A program made the translations under genes and the position numbers. Below, in pieces: positions 1-9,466 of a DNA stretch of 64,000 bases. Under the pieces are notes generated by a model. The model searched no databases. It was not told the DNA's origin and saw only the letters and a list, made by a program, of their open reading frames with translations. Each line of letters starts with the position of its first letter. Positions within the stretch are counted from its first letter, which is position 1. Location: the NCBI GenBank assembly GCA_035570275.1, contig DATMNI010000233.1:19330-83329 (forward strand), in the 5' to 3' direction. Source of the stretch: DATMNI01 sp035570275. Its GTDB lineage: Bacteria > Acidobacteriota > Terriglobia > Bryobacterales > Bryobacteraceae.

Positions 1-537
1 CCGGTCAAGAACCAACTGGATCGGATCCTTGAAATCATGAGGCAAGGCATCGTGGAGAGCCGCAGCGCGATCCAGGGCCTTCGCTCGTCGGGCTCTCAAA
101 CCTCAGACCTGGTTGGTGCCTTATCTCGCATTCGGGACGAACTCAAGGTACAGCCCGATTTCGATTTTCGTGTCACGGTCACCGGCCGCCAAAAGCAGTT
201 GGCGCCAGAGATCCAGCATGAAATTTACCGCATCGGCAGAGAGGCCCTGGCTAACGCATTTTGTCATTCCGGGGCGAAACGCATCGAGTTAGAGCTTGAA
301 TATTCCGACAGTGAGCTGTACGTGCGGATTCGCGACAACGGGTGTGGAATCGATTCGCAGATGCTGGAAAAAGGGCGTGACGGGCACTGGGGTTTAGCAG
401 GCATGCGGGAACGGGCAGCGAGAATCGGCGGCGTGCTCAAAATCTTGAGTGGTCCAGCGGCGGGTACGGAGGTCCAATTGTCCATCCCGACCAGCATTGC
501 TTCAGAGCTTTCACTTCCTCATCACATCTCGGGATAG
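1..537 (+). CDS. Sensor histidine kinase, C-terminal part (HisKA_3/HATPase), partial
   Basis: The reading frame is open from the first base, so only the last 178 residues are visible. They hold the end of the dimerisation/phosphotransfer helix pair (SRSAIQGLRS) and a complete HATPase domain: the N-box (EALANAFCHSGAK), the G1 box (DNGCGID) and the G2 box (GHWGLAGMRERA). The closest relative here is the kinase at 16703-19972, which shares the IGREAL.NAF.HSGAK and GHWGL.GMRER stretches, so the missing N-terminus is probably a periplasmic propeller sensor, by inference. The phosphoacceptor His lies outside the window. It is convergent with the NarL-type regulator at 794-1423, a possible partner. 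The role is ATP-dependent autophosphorylation and signalling to a response regulator at the inner membrane. Confidence 0.9.
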   Translation, partial: PVKNQLDRILEIMRQGIVESRSAIQGLRSSGSQTSDLVGALSRIRDELKVQPDFDFRVTVTGRQKQLAPEIQHEIYRIGREALANAFCHSGAKRIELELEYSDSELYVRIRDNGCGIDSQMLEKGRDGHWGLAGMRERAARIGGVLKILSGPAAGTEVQLSIPTSIASELSLPHHISG

Positions 538-793
538 CAAAGCGCTGTCGTATCCTTACGCTCGTCAAGACCCGGCGCAGTAGTTGACCAAGTCGCGCGT
601 GAACATCTTTCGAAGGGCCAGATACCTCATCGTAGTCCCCGCATTCGTGAAGCGTGGCGCCGGCCTGATCATCAATACAGACATCGATGGCCGAAACACC
701 GCATCCCGCAATGCGAGCCCCAACAACCCTGTCAGGTTCCTCGTGTTTTTTGTCAAGCAGACCGGCGTTCCGGCGCCCGCGCCCGCCAAGTGA
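538..793. other. Intergenic region between convergent kinase and regulator genes
   Basis: This 256-bp gap shows no convincing gene. A frame on the plus strand stays open to 793 but begins with TTG, lacks a ribosome binding site and has no recognisable motif. No clear hairpin-plus-T-tract terminator was seen. Confidence 0.4.
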
Positions 794-1423
794 CTACAGG
801 TGAATAATCCCGCGGCGGGCGGCAATCGCCACCGACTGCGTGCGATCGTTCGCGCCCAGCTTTCCCATGATGTGCTTCAGATGAACCTTCACCGTCTCCT
901 CCGCGATGAACAGCCTCTTCGCAATATCGCGATTCCGGTTGCCCCCGGCCACCTGTTGCAACACCTCCACTTCGCGATCGCTGAGCGCTTCGTCGCCCAG
1001 GTGCTCCGCAAGTCCGGCGGCAATCTCCGGCGGAACGCACTTCTTACCGCCGTGGACCTGGCGGATCATGGCGATCATTTGCGCCGGGGGCATGCTCTTC
1101 AGCAGGTACCCGCACGCTCCGGCTTTCAAGGCCCGGTGAACCTCGACGTCGCGCTCGAACGTGGTCAGCACGATCACGCGGGCGTCGGCGAATTCGGACC
1201 GGATCGCGATCGTCACGTCGATGCCGCTCAGGTCCGGAAGCCGCAGGTCCATCAGGGTGACGTCTGGCCTCAGCGTACGAAAAGTTTCAATCGCTTCTTT
1301 ACCGTTCGATGCCGCTCCCACCAGCGACATGTCGGATTGGCAATTGAAGATTGCGGCGATACCTTCCCGGAATAACGGATGGTCGTCGACGCTCAAAACT
1401 CGGATGCTATCGGCAGTCGGCAT
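794..1423 (-). CDS. NarL/FixJ-family response regulator
   Basis: A 209-residue regulator with an N-terminal receiver domain (about 8-125) and a C-terminal LuxR-type helix-turn-helix (about 145-205). Receiver landmarks are intact: the acidic pair in VDDHP, the phosphoacceptor Asp in TLMDLRLPD, the Thr in VLTTF and the Lys in GYLLKS. The output domain has the usual LSDREVEVL start and the recognition region RDIAKRLFIAEETVKVHL. The start is the ATG at 1423, preceded by the purine-rich GAGAGGGG. It lies convergent to the truncated kinase at the window start and downstream of a DoxX-like gene and another kinase/regulator pair on its own strand, so its partner kinase is not certain. It should bind DNA as a dimer when phosphorylated. 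Confidence 0.93.
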   Translation of the reverse strand: MPTADSIRVLSVDDHPLFREGIAAIFNCQSDMSLVGAASNGKEAIETFRTLRPDVTLMDLRLPDLSGIDVTIAIRSEFADARVIVLTTFERDVEVHRALKAGACGYLLKSMPPAQMIAMIRQVHGGKKCVPPEIAAGLAEHLGDEALSDREVEVLQQVAGGNRNRDIAKRLFIAEETVKVHLKHIMGKLGANDRTQSVAIAARRGIIHL

Positions 1424-1608
1424 ATCGTGCCCCTCTCTGGCGCGGTCACGACCTGTGAACGCTTTTGAATCTGTATGCCCGATTGTGGATCAATACTCCG
1501 TTTGCCGGAAGCCCCGGATGGAGTCAAGTGTGGACTCATTTGATGCGGCCATCGCCTCTCTTGATACCGGAACAGTCCCTCTAAAGAGTTAGTGCCGGCT
1601 CGCACCGT

Positions 1609-1980
1609 TCACTCGTGAACATCGATGCGCTTCCACCCAAAGAGCTTCGCATCGATCGACCACGCGCCCGGCCCGGTCAGCGCCAAACCCGCGCCGATGC
1701 TCGCCAGCAGAAGGTCTGCCCACGGATCTCCGGGTTCTGAAATGGCACACCAAAATCCAACCGCGGCCACGGCCGAGCCCGAACAAGGCGTCCACAAGCC
1801 TGCCAGCAGCAGGATGCCCGCAGTCACCGCAAGTCCCCAGAAAATAAGGTATTGGAGCGGCGGACCCAGCCCCAGGCGGGGAAGCCCGCGCGCCAGGATC
1901 GCGGCCCCAGCCGCCAGCCTCATCAGCAGAAGGCCTGTGCCCGGCCAACCCCGGGCGAATGTGGAGAATAGACGTCGCAA
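1609..1980 (-). CDS. DoxX-like small membrane protein (paralogue 1)
   Basis: A protein of about 123 residues with four hydrophobic stretches, matching the DoxX-like family. It is clearly paralogous to the protein at 20052-20438: both share GxGLLLxRxAxG near the start and a C-terminal GPGA.S.DA..FG block. The function of this family in Acidobacteria is not established. There is no ATG. I prefer the TTG at 1980 (LRRLFSTFARGW), which has GGAGG 11 nt upstream and matches the paralogue's N-terminus; a TTG at 1998 would add six residues without a ribosome binding site. It follows the regulator at 2047-2694 after about 66 nt on the same strand. Both DoxX paralogues in this window sit next to a propeller kinase and a NarL-type regulator. 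Confidence 0.75.
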   Translation of the reverse strand: MRRLFSTFARGWPGTGLLLMRLAAGAAILARGLPRLGLGPPLQYLIFWGLAVTAGILLLAGLWTPCSGSAVAAVGFWCAISEPGDPWADLLLASIGAGLALTGPGAWSIDAKLFGWKRIDVHE

Positions 1981-2046
1981 GATCGTCCCGTCCTCCAAGA
2001 TCTCAAATCGATGACAAACAAAAAAGCCTAAAAAGGGTGGGGCGAT

Positions 2047-2694
2047 TTACTCATTCAAGTCTTTCGCTTCGATAATCCCCCGCCTGACCCCGATCATCGC
2101 CGCATGCGTCCGGTCGTTCGCGCCTAACTTCGAAAGAATATTCTTGATCCGCCCCTTGACCGTCTCTTCCGTCACCGAAAGCTGCGCGGCAATCTCCTTG
2201 TTTGCATTTCCGCCGGCAATCAGCCCGAGCACGTCGACCTCCGCCGGTGTCAGCGCCTCGTCGGTGGCATGCTCGGCGAGTTGGTAGGATGCCTCGGCGG
2301 AGAGCGCCTTTCTCCCCGCATGGACGGCGCGGATGGTATCGAGCAGCTCCTTGTCCAGCAGATTCTTCAGTAAGTACGCTCGGGCGCCCACCTGCATGGC
2401 GCGCAGAATCTGGACGTCGCCGGTGTAAGTGGTCAGCATGATGATCTTCGCTTCCGGAAATTCGCCGCGAATCGCATTCAGCGCATCCAGACCGCTCATC
2501 TCCGGCATCTGCAAATCCATCAGGGTGATGTCCGGATGGTGCCTGCGGAACTGCTGAATCGCTTCGCGTCCATTCGATGCCTCGGCAACCACTTTCATGT
2601 CCGGCTGAGTGGCCAACAGCGCGGCCACCCCGTTCCGGAACAGGGGATGATCGTCCGCCGTGAGAATCCGAATGGGATCGTGACCTGCGCTCAT
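2047..2694 (-). CDS. NarL/FixJ-family response regulator, partner of adjacent kinase
   Basis: A 215-residue regulator with a receiver (ADDHP acidic pair, phosphoacceptor Asp in TLMDLQMPE, Thr in MLTTY, Lys in YLLKN) and a LuxR-type HTH (LTPAEVDVL to VKGRIKNILSKLG). The frame stays open far upstream, but the true start is the ATG at 2694. It overlaps the stop codon of the kinase gene by four bases (ATGA), implying translational coupling and a cognate pair. The kinase is transcribed first, from 5777. The downstream DoxX-like gene probably belongs to the same transcript. Its targets are unknown; the divergent TonB receptor at 5900 is a reasonable candidate. Confidence 0.94.
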   Translation of the reverse strand: MSAGHDPIRILTADDHPLFRNGVAALLATQPDMKVVAEASNGREAIQQFRRHHPDITLMDLQMPEMSGLDALNAIRGEFPEAKIIMLTTYTGDVQILRAMQVGARAYLLKNLLDKELLDTIRAVHAGRKALSAEASYQLAEHATDEALTPAEVDVLGLIAGGNANKEIAAQLSVTEETVKGRIKNILSKLGANDRTHAAMIGVRRGIIEAKDLNE

Positions 2695-5600
2695 CCGTTC
2701 ACCCGGTTTCCTTTCCCAAGAGACGGCGGCCGACTCGCAGCCGGCGGCTTTGCATACGCCACCGACGCCGGAACGGTCAGCTCGATCTCGGTGCCGGAGT
2801 GGAGCTCGCTCCAGATCGCCAGCTTGCCTCCCACCAGTTTCGCGCGTTCGTGCATGCCCGGCAGGCCGTGGCGGCCGGCGCGCCCGCCTTCGTCCAGCAC
2901 CTTCGCGTCGATGCCCTTGCCGTTGTCCCGGATCCGCACTATAAGCTCCCGCTTGTCGTAATGGATGTCCACTTCGATCCGGCCGGCGCCCGCGTGGCGG
3001 AATGCGTTGCGCATCGCTTCGCCCGCGATCCGGTAGACTTCGTCGCGCACCACCGGAGCCAGCTTCCTCGTTGTGCCTTCCACCTGCACGCGAAAATCGG
3101 GCGATAGCCGGCCGTCTGGACTGGCGGCAAGCCCCTCGCCAAGCGTGCCGATCGCCCGCGCCAGGTCTTCGGTCGGCACGGTCGACAACCGCAATCCTTG
3201 CACCGCGTCCCGGCCGTCGGCGATCGCCTGCCGCGCCTCCTCGATGGCCGACTCCAGCGTTTTGCGAGCTTCGGCGGGACGGTCCGGCAGCGCGTAGGTC
3301 ACCGCATGGAACTTCAGCAGCACCCCCTGGAAACTCTGCAGCAGCGTATCGTGCAAGTCGCGCGCGATGCGCGTCCGCTCGCCGACGCGCTCGTCGAGAC
3401 GCATGTTGAATTGATGCACCACGTACCACAGGCGCAGCCGGTAGAGCCCTGCGAGCATTGCCAGAAAGACGGCCGCGCACGACACAAGAAACCACGTGGT
3501 CTGATAATACGCCGGCTCGATGAAAAAATCGAACGTCGCGCCGGTTTCGTTCCACACGCCGTTGTTATTGCACGCGGTCACGCGGAAGCGGTACTTGCGC
3601 GGAGGAAGATCGTTATAGAATGCTTGCCGCCGATTGCCCGCGTCCTGCCAATCGGTATCGTGACCCTCCAGCTTGTAGCGGAAACGGATCTTTTCCGGCG
3701 CGACCAGGCTGAGCGCGGTGTAGTCGATCTGCAGATCCCGGATCAACGCCGGCAGCCGCATGCCGGTAGTCGCATCATATCGTTTACGATTGGCGGTGAT
3801 CTGCTCGATATGCACTGGCGGAGGGAGGTTGTTGAAGGGAAGGTGGCGCGGATCGATGACGCTGATGCCATCCCCCGGCGTGAACCACAACCGTCCATCC
3901 GGTGACCTGGTGATCTGCGGTCCGTAGGTACCTGCACGGGCGAGAATCCTTACCCCGTCGGAGCCGTCGAAGACTGTGGCTTGGACTGAATGATTCGGAT
4001 CGGCGGCCCAAGCGTCCAACTCGGAGCGCGCGACACGCACCAGGCCGCAGGCCATGTACAGCCATGAAGAATGGGAATCGTCTTCCGCGACCCAATGAAC
4101 CCTATTGCACGGCAACCCGTTCTTACTGCTCAGCGTGCTGACGCGGCCGTCTTTCACCCGGCTAAGCCCTCCGTTAGTCGCGGCCCAAAGGGTACCGTCC
4201 TGATCGAGTCGAAGACCCTCCACCCACCCCTCGCCCAGCCCATCGGCGGCCGCGTATGACGCGCGGATCTGACCGTTTTGGAAATACACAACCCCACCTC
4301 GAAAGAACCCGAGCCATATGCCGCCCTGCCTTGGATCGGCGACCAAAGCAGAAGCGTGATCCTCGCGTCTGAACCGGGTCCAGGGAATCTGTTGGATCTC
4401 ACCCTGCCGTGAAAGTTGAAACAGACCGAGATTCTGGTCGGCAATCCATATATTGCCCCCGATATCCTCGGCAATGGCCAGCACAACTCTGGCGGGGAGG
4501 TCCCTAATGTAGGTAAAGTGGCCGTTCTCCAGGTAACCGGCGCCATCCAGCGTGGCGACCCAGATACGCTCGCGATCATCTTCAAGAATCGACTCAATGC
4601 CATGTCCCGGTAATCCACTGCCCGTGATCTCTCTTTCCTCAGTTGCCGGCCGCGTATGGGCGCGCCCGCGGTAGCTCGTGACTTCTTCATGGTTCCAGCG
4701 CTTTAGACCATCGAAGGTACTCAACCAGAGGCTGCCGTCCCTGGCCGCCAGGACCGACATGACGGCGGAATTGGACAATCCCTGACTTCCGGAGTACGTG
4801 GGGACCGCAAAGTCGCGAAAGCGGTCAAGGCCATTGTTGGTTGAGACCCAGATGTCGCCTTCGCGGTCTTCGAAGAGAGCCTGAACGCTGTCGCCAGAAA
4901 GGCCGTCAGACTGCCGAAACACGTCGGTCCTTCCGTGGTGTACATGGATAAGACCTTGAGCAGCAGTCCCGATCCACAGACCGCCTTCGCGATCGCGGAG
5001 CAGCCTGCGAGCGTGGAAGTTCGGGATATTTCCCGGTAGCGTATACGCCTCGGCCTTCCCATCAACGAGTCGCCGGAGCCTGTTGGGCGTGCTGATCAAG
5101 AGCGTGCCGTCATCGGCTTCCGCCAGGCCTTCGCTTGTTCGTAGGTCACCAGGTACCGGAAAGAATTTCGGAGGGCCAGGTTTCCATTGCCAGAGCCCGT
5201 CCCGCGTATGCACCCAGAGAACACCCTTGGGATTCTCATACAAACCTTGGATTCCTCCACCGGGACGGCCGCTTTCTGCGGAGCACTGGACGCTGCCTTT
5301 TTGAATCGAACACAGCTTCTCAGTGGGTAATAGTGAACCGGCCCAAACCGTGCCGTTACGATCTTCCAGAAGCGCGTACACGTCCAGTCCAGCCAGTGCG
5401 GCGTACTGAGTGAGCTTGCCGTCCTTCCAACTTGCAAGCCCTCTGAAAGTCCCGATCCAAAGAGTCCCGTCGCGGGCGGCCAGCAGGCTTCGAAGGATAT
5501 CGTCGGGGAGGCGCTGATCCCGCGGCGGCATCCAGGCGGAGTTCGCGACGCCATCGAAACGGAACAAGCCGAACTGCGTGCCCAGCCAGAGATACCCGTC

Positions 5601-5777
5601 GGGCGTCTGGGCAATGGCGCCGACCGTGTCTTTGGGAAATCCATCGCGGATCTTCCATGTGGTGTGCGCGTACTGGCTGACGTCCAGTGCCGGATTCAAC
5701 GCGAAGGCACCCGGGGACAATGCCAGCAGCACACCGGTCAGCGCGAAAACACGCCGCCTTGTCCCGCTCGCCCTCAT
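2691..5777 (-). CDS. Propeller/Y_Y_Y sensor histidine kinase (paralogue of 59585-62653)
   Basis: A 1028-residue one-spanning sensor kinase. An N-terminal signal sequence is followed by about 650 residues of two-component-regulator propeller repeats (recurring TPDGYLWLGT, DGTLWIGT and EDREGDIWVST blades). Then come a Y_Y_Y domain (about 700-770, ending GVWNETGATFDF), a transmembrane helix (about 775-795), HisKA_3 with the phosphoacceptor His in RIARDLHDTLLQSF, and HATPase (N-box MRNAFRHAGA, G1 DNGKGID, G2 GRHGLPGMHERA). The start at 5777 gives a good signal peptide; a longer frame to 5894 would put arginine-rich sequence before it. A GATAAT -10-like hexamer lies 12 bases before this ATG. It is divergent from the TonB receptor at 5900, suggesting that it senses a ligand, perhaps a glycan, handled by that receptor. 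Confidence 0.93.
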   Translation of the reverse strand: MRASGTRRRVFALTGVLLALSPGAFALNPALDVSQYAHTTWKIRDGFPKDTVGAIAQTPDGYLWLGTQFGLFRFDGVANSAWMPPRDQRLPDDILRSLLAARDGTLWIGTFRGLASWKDGKLTQYAALAGLDVYALLEDRNGTVWAGSLLPTEKLCSIQKGSVQCSAESGRPGGGIQGLYENPKGVLWVHTRDGLWQWKPGPPKFFPVPGDLRTSEGLAEADDGTLLISTPNRLRRLVDGKAEAYTLPGNIPNFHARRLLRDREGGLWIGTAAQGLIHVHHGRTDVFRQSDGLSGDSVQALFEDREGDIWVSTNNGLDRFRDFAVPTYSGSQGLSNSAVMSVLAARDGSLWLSTFDGLKRWNHEEVTSYRGRAHTRPATEEREITGSGLPGHGIESILEDDRERIWVATLDGAGYLENGHFTYIRDLPARVVLAIAEDIGGNIWIADQNLGLFQLSRQGEIQQIPWTRFRREDHASALVADPRQGGIWLGFFRGGVVYFQNGQIRASYAAADGLGEGWVEGLRLDQDGTLWAATNGGLSRVKDGRVSTLSSKNGLPCNRVHWVAEDDSHSSWLYMACGLVRVARSELDAWAADPNHSVQATVFDGSDGVRILARAGTYGPQITRSPDGRLWFTPGDGISVIDPRHLPFNNLPPPVHIEQITANRKRYDATTGMRLPALIRDLQIDYTALSLVAPEKIRFRYKLEGHDTDWQDAGNRRQAFYNDLPPRKYRFRVTACNNNGVWNETGATFDFFIEPAYYQTTWFLVSCAAVFLAMLAGLYRLRLWYVVHQFNMRLDERVGERTRIARDLHDTLLQSFQGVLLKFHAVTYALPDRPAEARKTLESAIEEARQAIADGRDAVQGLRLSTVPTEDLARAIGTLGEGLAASPDGRLSPDFRVQVEGTTRKLAPVVRDEVYRIAGEAMRNAFRHAGAGRIEVDIHYDKRELIVRIRDNGKGIDAKVLDEGGRAGRHGLPGMHERAKLVGGKLAIWSELHSGTEIELTVPASVAYAKPPAASRPPSLGKGNRVNG

Positions 5778-5789
5778 GAGTGTTCCATT

Positions 5790-5795
5790 ATTATC
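5790..5795 (-). promoter_or_regulatory. Putative -10 hexamer (GATAAT) of the propeller kinase gene
   Basis: On the minus strand GATAAT ends 12 bases before the ATG at 5777. The paralogous kinase has the same hexamer 13 bases before its ATG (62667-62672), and both genes begin ATGAG. The leader would be only about six bases, so there is no room for a Shine-Dalgarno sequence. No clear -35 was found. Confidence 0.4.
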
Positions 5796-5899
5796 CCGCA
5801 GTCGGAGGTTTCCCAGCGTAACACGAACGAGGTATCGGGCTCTCCAACGATGGGGTGTCACTCTGCAGCCAGAGTTTGCAGTATGCTGGGCCAATAGCT

Positions 5900-8800
5900 G
5901 TGCACAGAATCTCTGCGTCCGCCCTGCTGGTTGTGTTCGCGGCGCTTCTCGGCGCCCAATCCACCAGCGCGTCTCTTTCCGGTCACATCACCGATCCCTC
6001 CAACGCCCTGATCGCGGACGCGAAGGTCGCTGCCATCGGCACCGGCACCAATGTCCGTTATCAAACATTGACGCGCGGCTCGGGCGATTACTACCTGGCG
6101 AACCTCCCGCCCGGCACGTATCGCCTTGAACTCGAAAAGCCCGGCTTCAAGAGGTTGATCAAGCCGGCTGTCATCCTTCACGTTCAGGATGCAATTACAA
6201 TCGACTTTGAGATGGCCGTCGGCGACACCTCGGAGACGATTACCGTGGAAGAAGGCGCCCCTCTGGTGAATACCGAGTCGGGGACGGTCAGCACGGTGGT
6301 TGACCGCACGTTCGTCGAGAATCTTCCCCTGAACGGCAGAAGTTTCCAGACCCTGATCATGCTTGCGCCGGGTGTGGTTGTGACTCCCACCGCGTTCAAC
6401 GACCAGGGACAGTTCAGCGTAAATGGACAACATGCGGACGCGAATTATTTCACGGTGGATGGCGTCAGCGCCAATTTCGGTGTCACCGGCTACATCACAC
6501 TGATGCAGACCGGTAGCGGAGCGTTACCCGCGCTCAACGCCTTGGGCGCGACCAACAGCCTTGTGTCGGTGGATGCCATGCAGGAGTTCCGCATTCAGAC
6601 CTCTTCGTTTGCTCCGGAGTTCGGACGCACTCCCGGTGCCCAGATCTCGATCGTGACGCGCTCCGGGACCAACGCCTTTCATGGCGCTCTGTTTGGATAT
6701 TTCAGGAATAATGCACTCGACGCCAAGGACTGGTTTACGAATTTCAATGGTCTGGCGAAACCCGCGGAACGGTCCAATGACTTTGGCGGTGTTCTCGGCG
6801 GCCCTATCCGCAAAGACAAGACTTTCTTCTTTTTCTCCTACGAGGGCCTGCGGTTGCGCCAGCCGTCGACGCAAGAGACTGCTGTCCCGGACACGCCGTC
6901 GCGGCAGCAAGCTCCCGTTGGCATGCGTCCATACTTGAACGCTTATCCACTGGCGAACGGCCCCTCACTTGGGTCTGGACTGGCCCAATTCAACGCCAGC
7001 TACTCGAATCCTTCTACGCTTAACGCCTACAGCATCCGGGTGGATCATGCCATCAACCCGAAACTCAGCCTCTTTGGCCGCTACAATTACTCGCCGTCCA
7101 GCCTGGACCAACGAGGCCCAAATTTTTCTTCTGGTTCCGTCCTCAGCACGACGAATTCGCTTTCATCCTCCCTACAAACCGGAACGGCCGGCCTCACCCA
7201 GCTCATCCGGCCCGGAATCAGCAACGAACTGCGGGCGAACTACAGCAATCAAAGAATTGGCGTCAGGTACTTCCTGGATGATTTCGGCGGTGCGGTGCCG
7301 CCTCCCGATTCCCTCTTATTTCCCGCCGGATACTCGTCCACCAATGCCATTTTCTTAATGGTCATCTCAGGCGTCGGAGAGTACGGCCAGGGCAAACAGG
7401 GCACGAACGAGCAACGCCAGATCAATCTCGTGGACAATCTATCGCTGATCAAAGGCGGCCACCAATTCAAATTCGGCGTGGACTATCGCTGGCTCAGCCC
7501 TTTCAGCAGTCCATATTCCTACGAGCAATTTGTGCTTTTCTCGGCGGTGGCGGTCGTGCCTGGAGGCGCTCTCTCGGGAACGGCGTCGTTCGCCCAAGCT
7601 ATTGGCTTTCAAGCAAGCGCCCTCCTGTCCAAGAATTTTTCGCTTTATGGCCAGGACACCTGGAAAATGACACCGCGATTGACCGTGACTTACGGCTTGA
7701 GGTGGGACGTCAACCCGCCGCTCAAGGGCAAAAACTCAGCCGACGAGCCATTCACTGTAGTGGGGTTGAACAATCCCGCGACGACGACCCTGGCGCCTCG
7801 CGGCACTCCGCTATACCAGACAACCTACGGGAACGCGGCGCCCAGGTTGGGCGTCGCCTGGCAACTCGGCGCCAGACCAGATTGGGGCGCCACCATCCGC
7901 GCGGGAGTTGGAGTGTTTTACGATCTCGGGCAAGGGTCGCTGGGAGGCGTCTCCAGCTACTTTCCATTCATTGCCAGTAAGATTCTTCCGGCGCCAGCGC
8001 CGTTTCCCTTAAGCCCCCAGGACGCCGCTCCGCCGGCCATTACGGTCAATCCTCCCGTCACCACGATCCTGGTAGCCGACCCTCATCTAAAGCTTCCGCG
8101 GAGCTATCAGTGGAATGTCGCGGTGGAGCAGTCCCTGGGAAGCAGTCAAAGCCTGTCTCTCACTTACATCGGCGCTGTCGGGCGGGACTTGCTTCGAGTA
8201 ACTGCATTCTCTAATGTCAATCCTAATTTCCCAAGTGTCTCGCTAACCAACAACACGGCAACCTCGGACTACCATGCGCTACAACTCAAGTTTCAGCGGC
8301 GTCTGTCGCACGGGTTGCAGGCCTTGGCGTCATATTCTTTCTCTCACTCGATTGATCTTGCCTCGACGGATGCAGCGATCTACCTCAACACCCCAGGCAC
8401 AATAGCCAGCCCAAATATAGACCGCGGGGATTCCGATTTCGACATCCGCCATTCTTTTACGGCCGGCGTCTCCTACGATCTGCCCTCACCCGGATCACAG
8501 AAGGCTGTCCATGCAATATTGGCAGGCTGGTCGCTCAACGGGTTCGTTTTAGGCAGGTCGGCGCCGCCCGTGGACGTTGTGGGAGCCATTTCCTTTGCCG
8601 CTGGCGTCGCTCTCTCTTCCCGGCCGAACCTAAACCCTGGAGTCCCGATCGAGCTCTACGGCAACGGATATCCCGGCGGCAAGATATTCAACAGAGCCGC
8701 TTTCACGGCAGTGCCCGCCGGCCAGCAAGGCGACTTCGGCCGCAATGTTCCGCGAGGCTTCAACGCCACGCAGGCGGATATCGGCGTGCAGCGGATCTTT

Positions 8801-9028
8801 CGTGTCGCCGAGCACGCGGGGCTTCGTTTCCGCGTCGAGTTCTTCAACATCCTGAACCACCCGAACTTCGGCAGCCCCACCAACAGCCTGACCAACGCGC
8901 TCTTCGGCCGGTCGACACAGACGTTAGCGAACGCACTCGGCTCCGGCGGCGCCAATGGCGGTTTCGACCCGCTCTACCAGATCGGCGGCCCCCGGTCCAT
9001 CCAGTTCGCCCTCAAACTCCAGTTCTAG
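5900..9028 (+). CDS. TonB-dependent receptor, Oar-like with carboxypeptidase-regulatory domain
   Basis: About 1042 residues. A signal peptide (HRISASALLVVFAALLGAQS) is followed by a carboxypeptidase-regulatory-like beta-sandwich (SLSGHITDPSNALIADAKV, about 25-105), a plug region (NLPLNGRSFQTLIMLAPGV to TRSGTNAFHGALFGYFRNN), and a long beta-barrel ending in the aromatic residue of ALKLQF, typical of outer-membrane proteins. The family is greatly expanded in Acidobacteria; ligands are rarely known. I prefer the GTG at 5900 because it starts the signal peptide directly; a GTG at 5855 would prefix 15 unlikely residues. No strong ribosome binding site precedes either. It is divergent from the propeller kinase at 5777, a pairing that suggests ligand-responsive expression. 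Confidence 0.9.
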   Translation: MHRISASALLVVFAALLGAQSTSASLSGHITDPSNALIADAKVAAIGTGTNVRYQTLTRGSGDYYLANLPPGTYRLELEKPGFKRLIKPAVILHVQDAITIDFEMAVGDTSETITVEEGAPLVNTESGTVSTVVDRTFVENLPLNGRSFQTLIMLAPGVVVTPTAFNDQGQFSVNGQHADANYFTVDGVSANFGVTGYITLMQTGSGALPALNALGATNSLVSVDAMQEFRIQTSSFAPEFGRTPGAQISIVTRSGTNAFHGALFGYFRNNALDAKDWFTNFNGLAKPAERSNDFGGVLGGPIRKDKTFFFFSYEGLRLRQPSTQETAVPDTPSRQQAPVGMRPYLNAYPLANGPSLGSGLAQFNASYSNPSTLNAYSIRVDHAINPKLSLFGRYNYSPSSLDQRGPNFSSGSVLSTTNSLSSSLQTGTAGLTQLIRPGISNELRANYSNQRIGVRYFLDDFGGAVPPPDSLLFPAGYSSTNAIFLMVISGVGEYGQGKQGTNEQRQINLVDNLSLIKGGHQFKFGVDYRWLSPFSSPYSYEQFVLFSAVAVVPGGALSGTASFAQAIGFQASALLSKNFSLYGQDTWKMTPRLTVTYGLRWDVNPPLKGKNSADEPFTVVGLNNPATTTLAPRGTPLYQTTYGNAAPRLGVAWQLGARPDWGATIRAGVGVFYDLGQGSLGGVSSYFPFIASKILPAPAPFPLSPQDAAPPAITVNPPVTTILVADPHLKLPRSYQWNVAVEQSLGSSQSLSLTYIGAVGRDLLRVTAFSNVNPNFPSVSLTNNTATSDYHALQLKFQRRLSHGLQALASYSFSHSIDLASTDAAIYLNTPGTIASPNIDRGDSDFDIRHSFTAGVSYDLPSPGSQKAVHAILAGWSLNGFVLGRSAPPVDVVGAISFAAGVALSSRPNLNPGVPIELYGNGYPGGKIFNRAAFTAVPAGQQGDFGRNVPRGFNATQADIGVQRIFRVAEHAGLRFRVEFFNILNHPNFGSPTNSLTNALFGRSTQTLANALGSGGANGGFDPLYQIGGPRSIQFALKLQF

Positions 9029-9087
9029 TAACGCGGGCCTCCTGGCCCCGCCCCAAAGCGCGCGCGCCGCTCCGCGGTACCACAACC

Positions 9088-9176
9088 GAGGTATCCCCTC
9101 CTTCGCCTGACTGGTTAATCGAAAACACCTCAATCTCGTGATGATCTTTGCCGCCGTAAGGCTCATATTGAGGTCA
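9088..9176 (+). promoter_or_regulatory. Four-block promoter, copy A (leaderless type)
   Basis: GAGGTATC at 9088, GGTTAATCGAAAAC at 9113, TCGTGATG at 9136 and CATATT at 9164. CATATT is followed by six bases and then ATGAGT at 9176. The start-to-start steps of 25, 23 and 28 bases are the same as in the copies before 11119, 11527, 25110, 26857, 28779 and 52606. The predicted +1 is the A of the start codon. Unlike most copies, A does not precede a well-recognised gene, so it is also the main support for the small ORF at 9176. Confidence 0.75.
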
Positions 9177-9466
9177 TGAGTTCGGCAATATTCGCAATCC
9201 GAGATATTCCGCGGCCCAGGTCTCGGCGAAATCCGGCGATGACCGGGTCGCCAAGGTCAATCGGCGATGCCGGGCTCCGTCTCTCGAGCACTCCCCTGTC
9301 GGATCCAGCCGAAATCCTCCTACGAATGCCCGCCCAGGCCATTTCGCCTGCACTGCTCGAATTGCTCGACGTCCTGTCGAGCCCCATCCTGCTGACGACA
9401 CACAGTCCCGCGGGGGAGTTGCGAGAGAAGACACCGGCCAGGGCCGCGCTGTCCATGGCGGCATGA
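9176..9466 (+). CDS. Small hypothetical protein behind promoter copy A
   Basis: A 96-residue frame beginning ATGAGT exactly where copy A predicts transcription to start, so it would be read from a leaderless mRNA. The product (MSSAIFAIRDIPRPRSRR...) is rich in Pro, Arg, Ala and Leu, with a possible amphipathic segment around ISPALLELLDVLSSPI. I recognise no family and no signal peptide. Overlapping minus-strand frames exist, but none has a better start. The evidence for coding is the promoter placement, not the protein itself; a short non-coding transcript is an alternative. Confidence 0.4.
   Translation: MSSAIFAIRDIPRPRSRRNPAMTGSPRSIGDAGLRLSSTPLSDPAEILLRMPAQAISPALLELLDVLSSPILLTTHSPAGELREKTPARAALSMAA

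Noticed and set aside
584..793. Plus-strand 69-codon frame after the truncated kinase
   Set aside because: TTG start, no ribosome binding site, no recognisable motif.
1424..1500. Box-like series before the response regulator at 1423
   Set aside because: At the standard spacing the -10 would fall on the start codon, so transcription would begin inside the gene.
5829..5836. GAGGTATC box upstream of the TonB receptor at 5900
   Set aside because: Only box 1 matches. Positions for box 2, box 3 and the -10 at the standard spacing do not.
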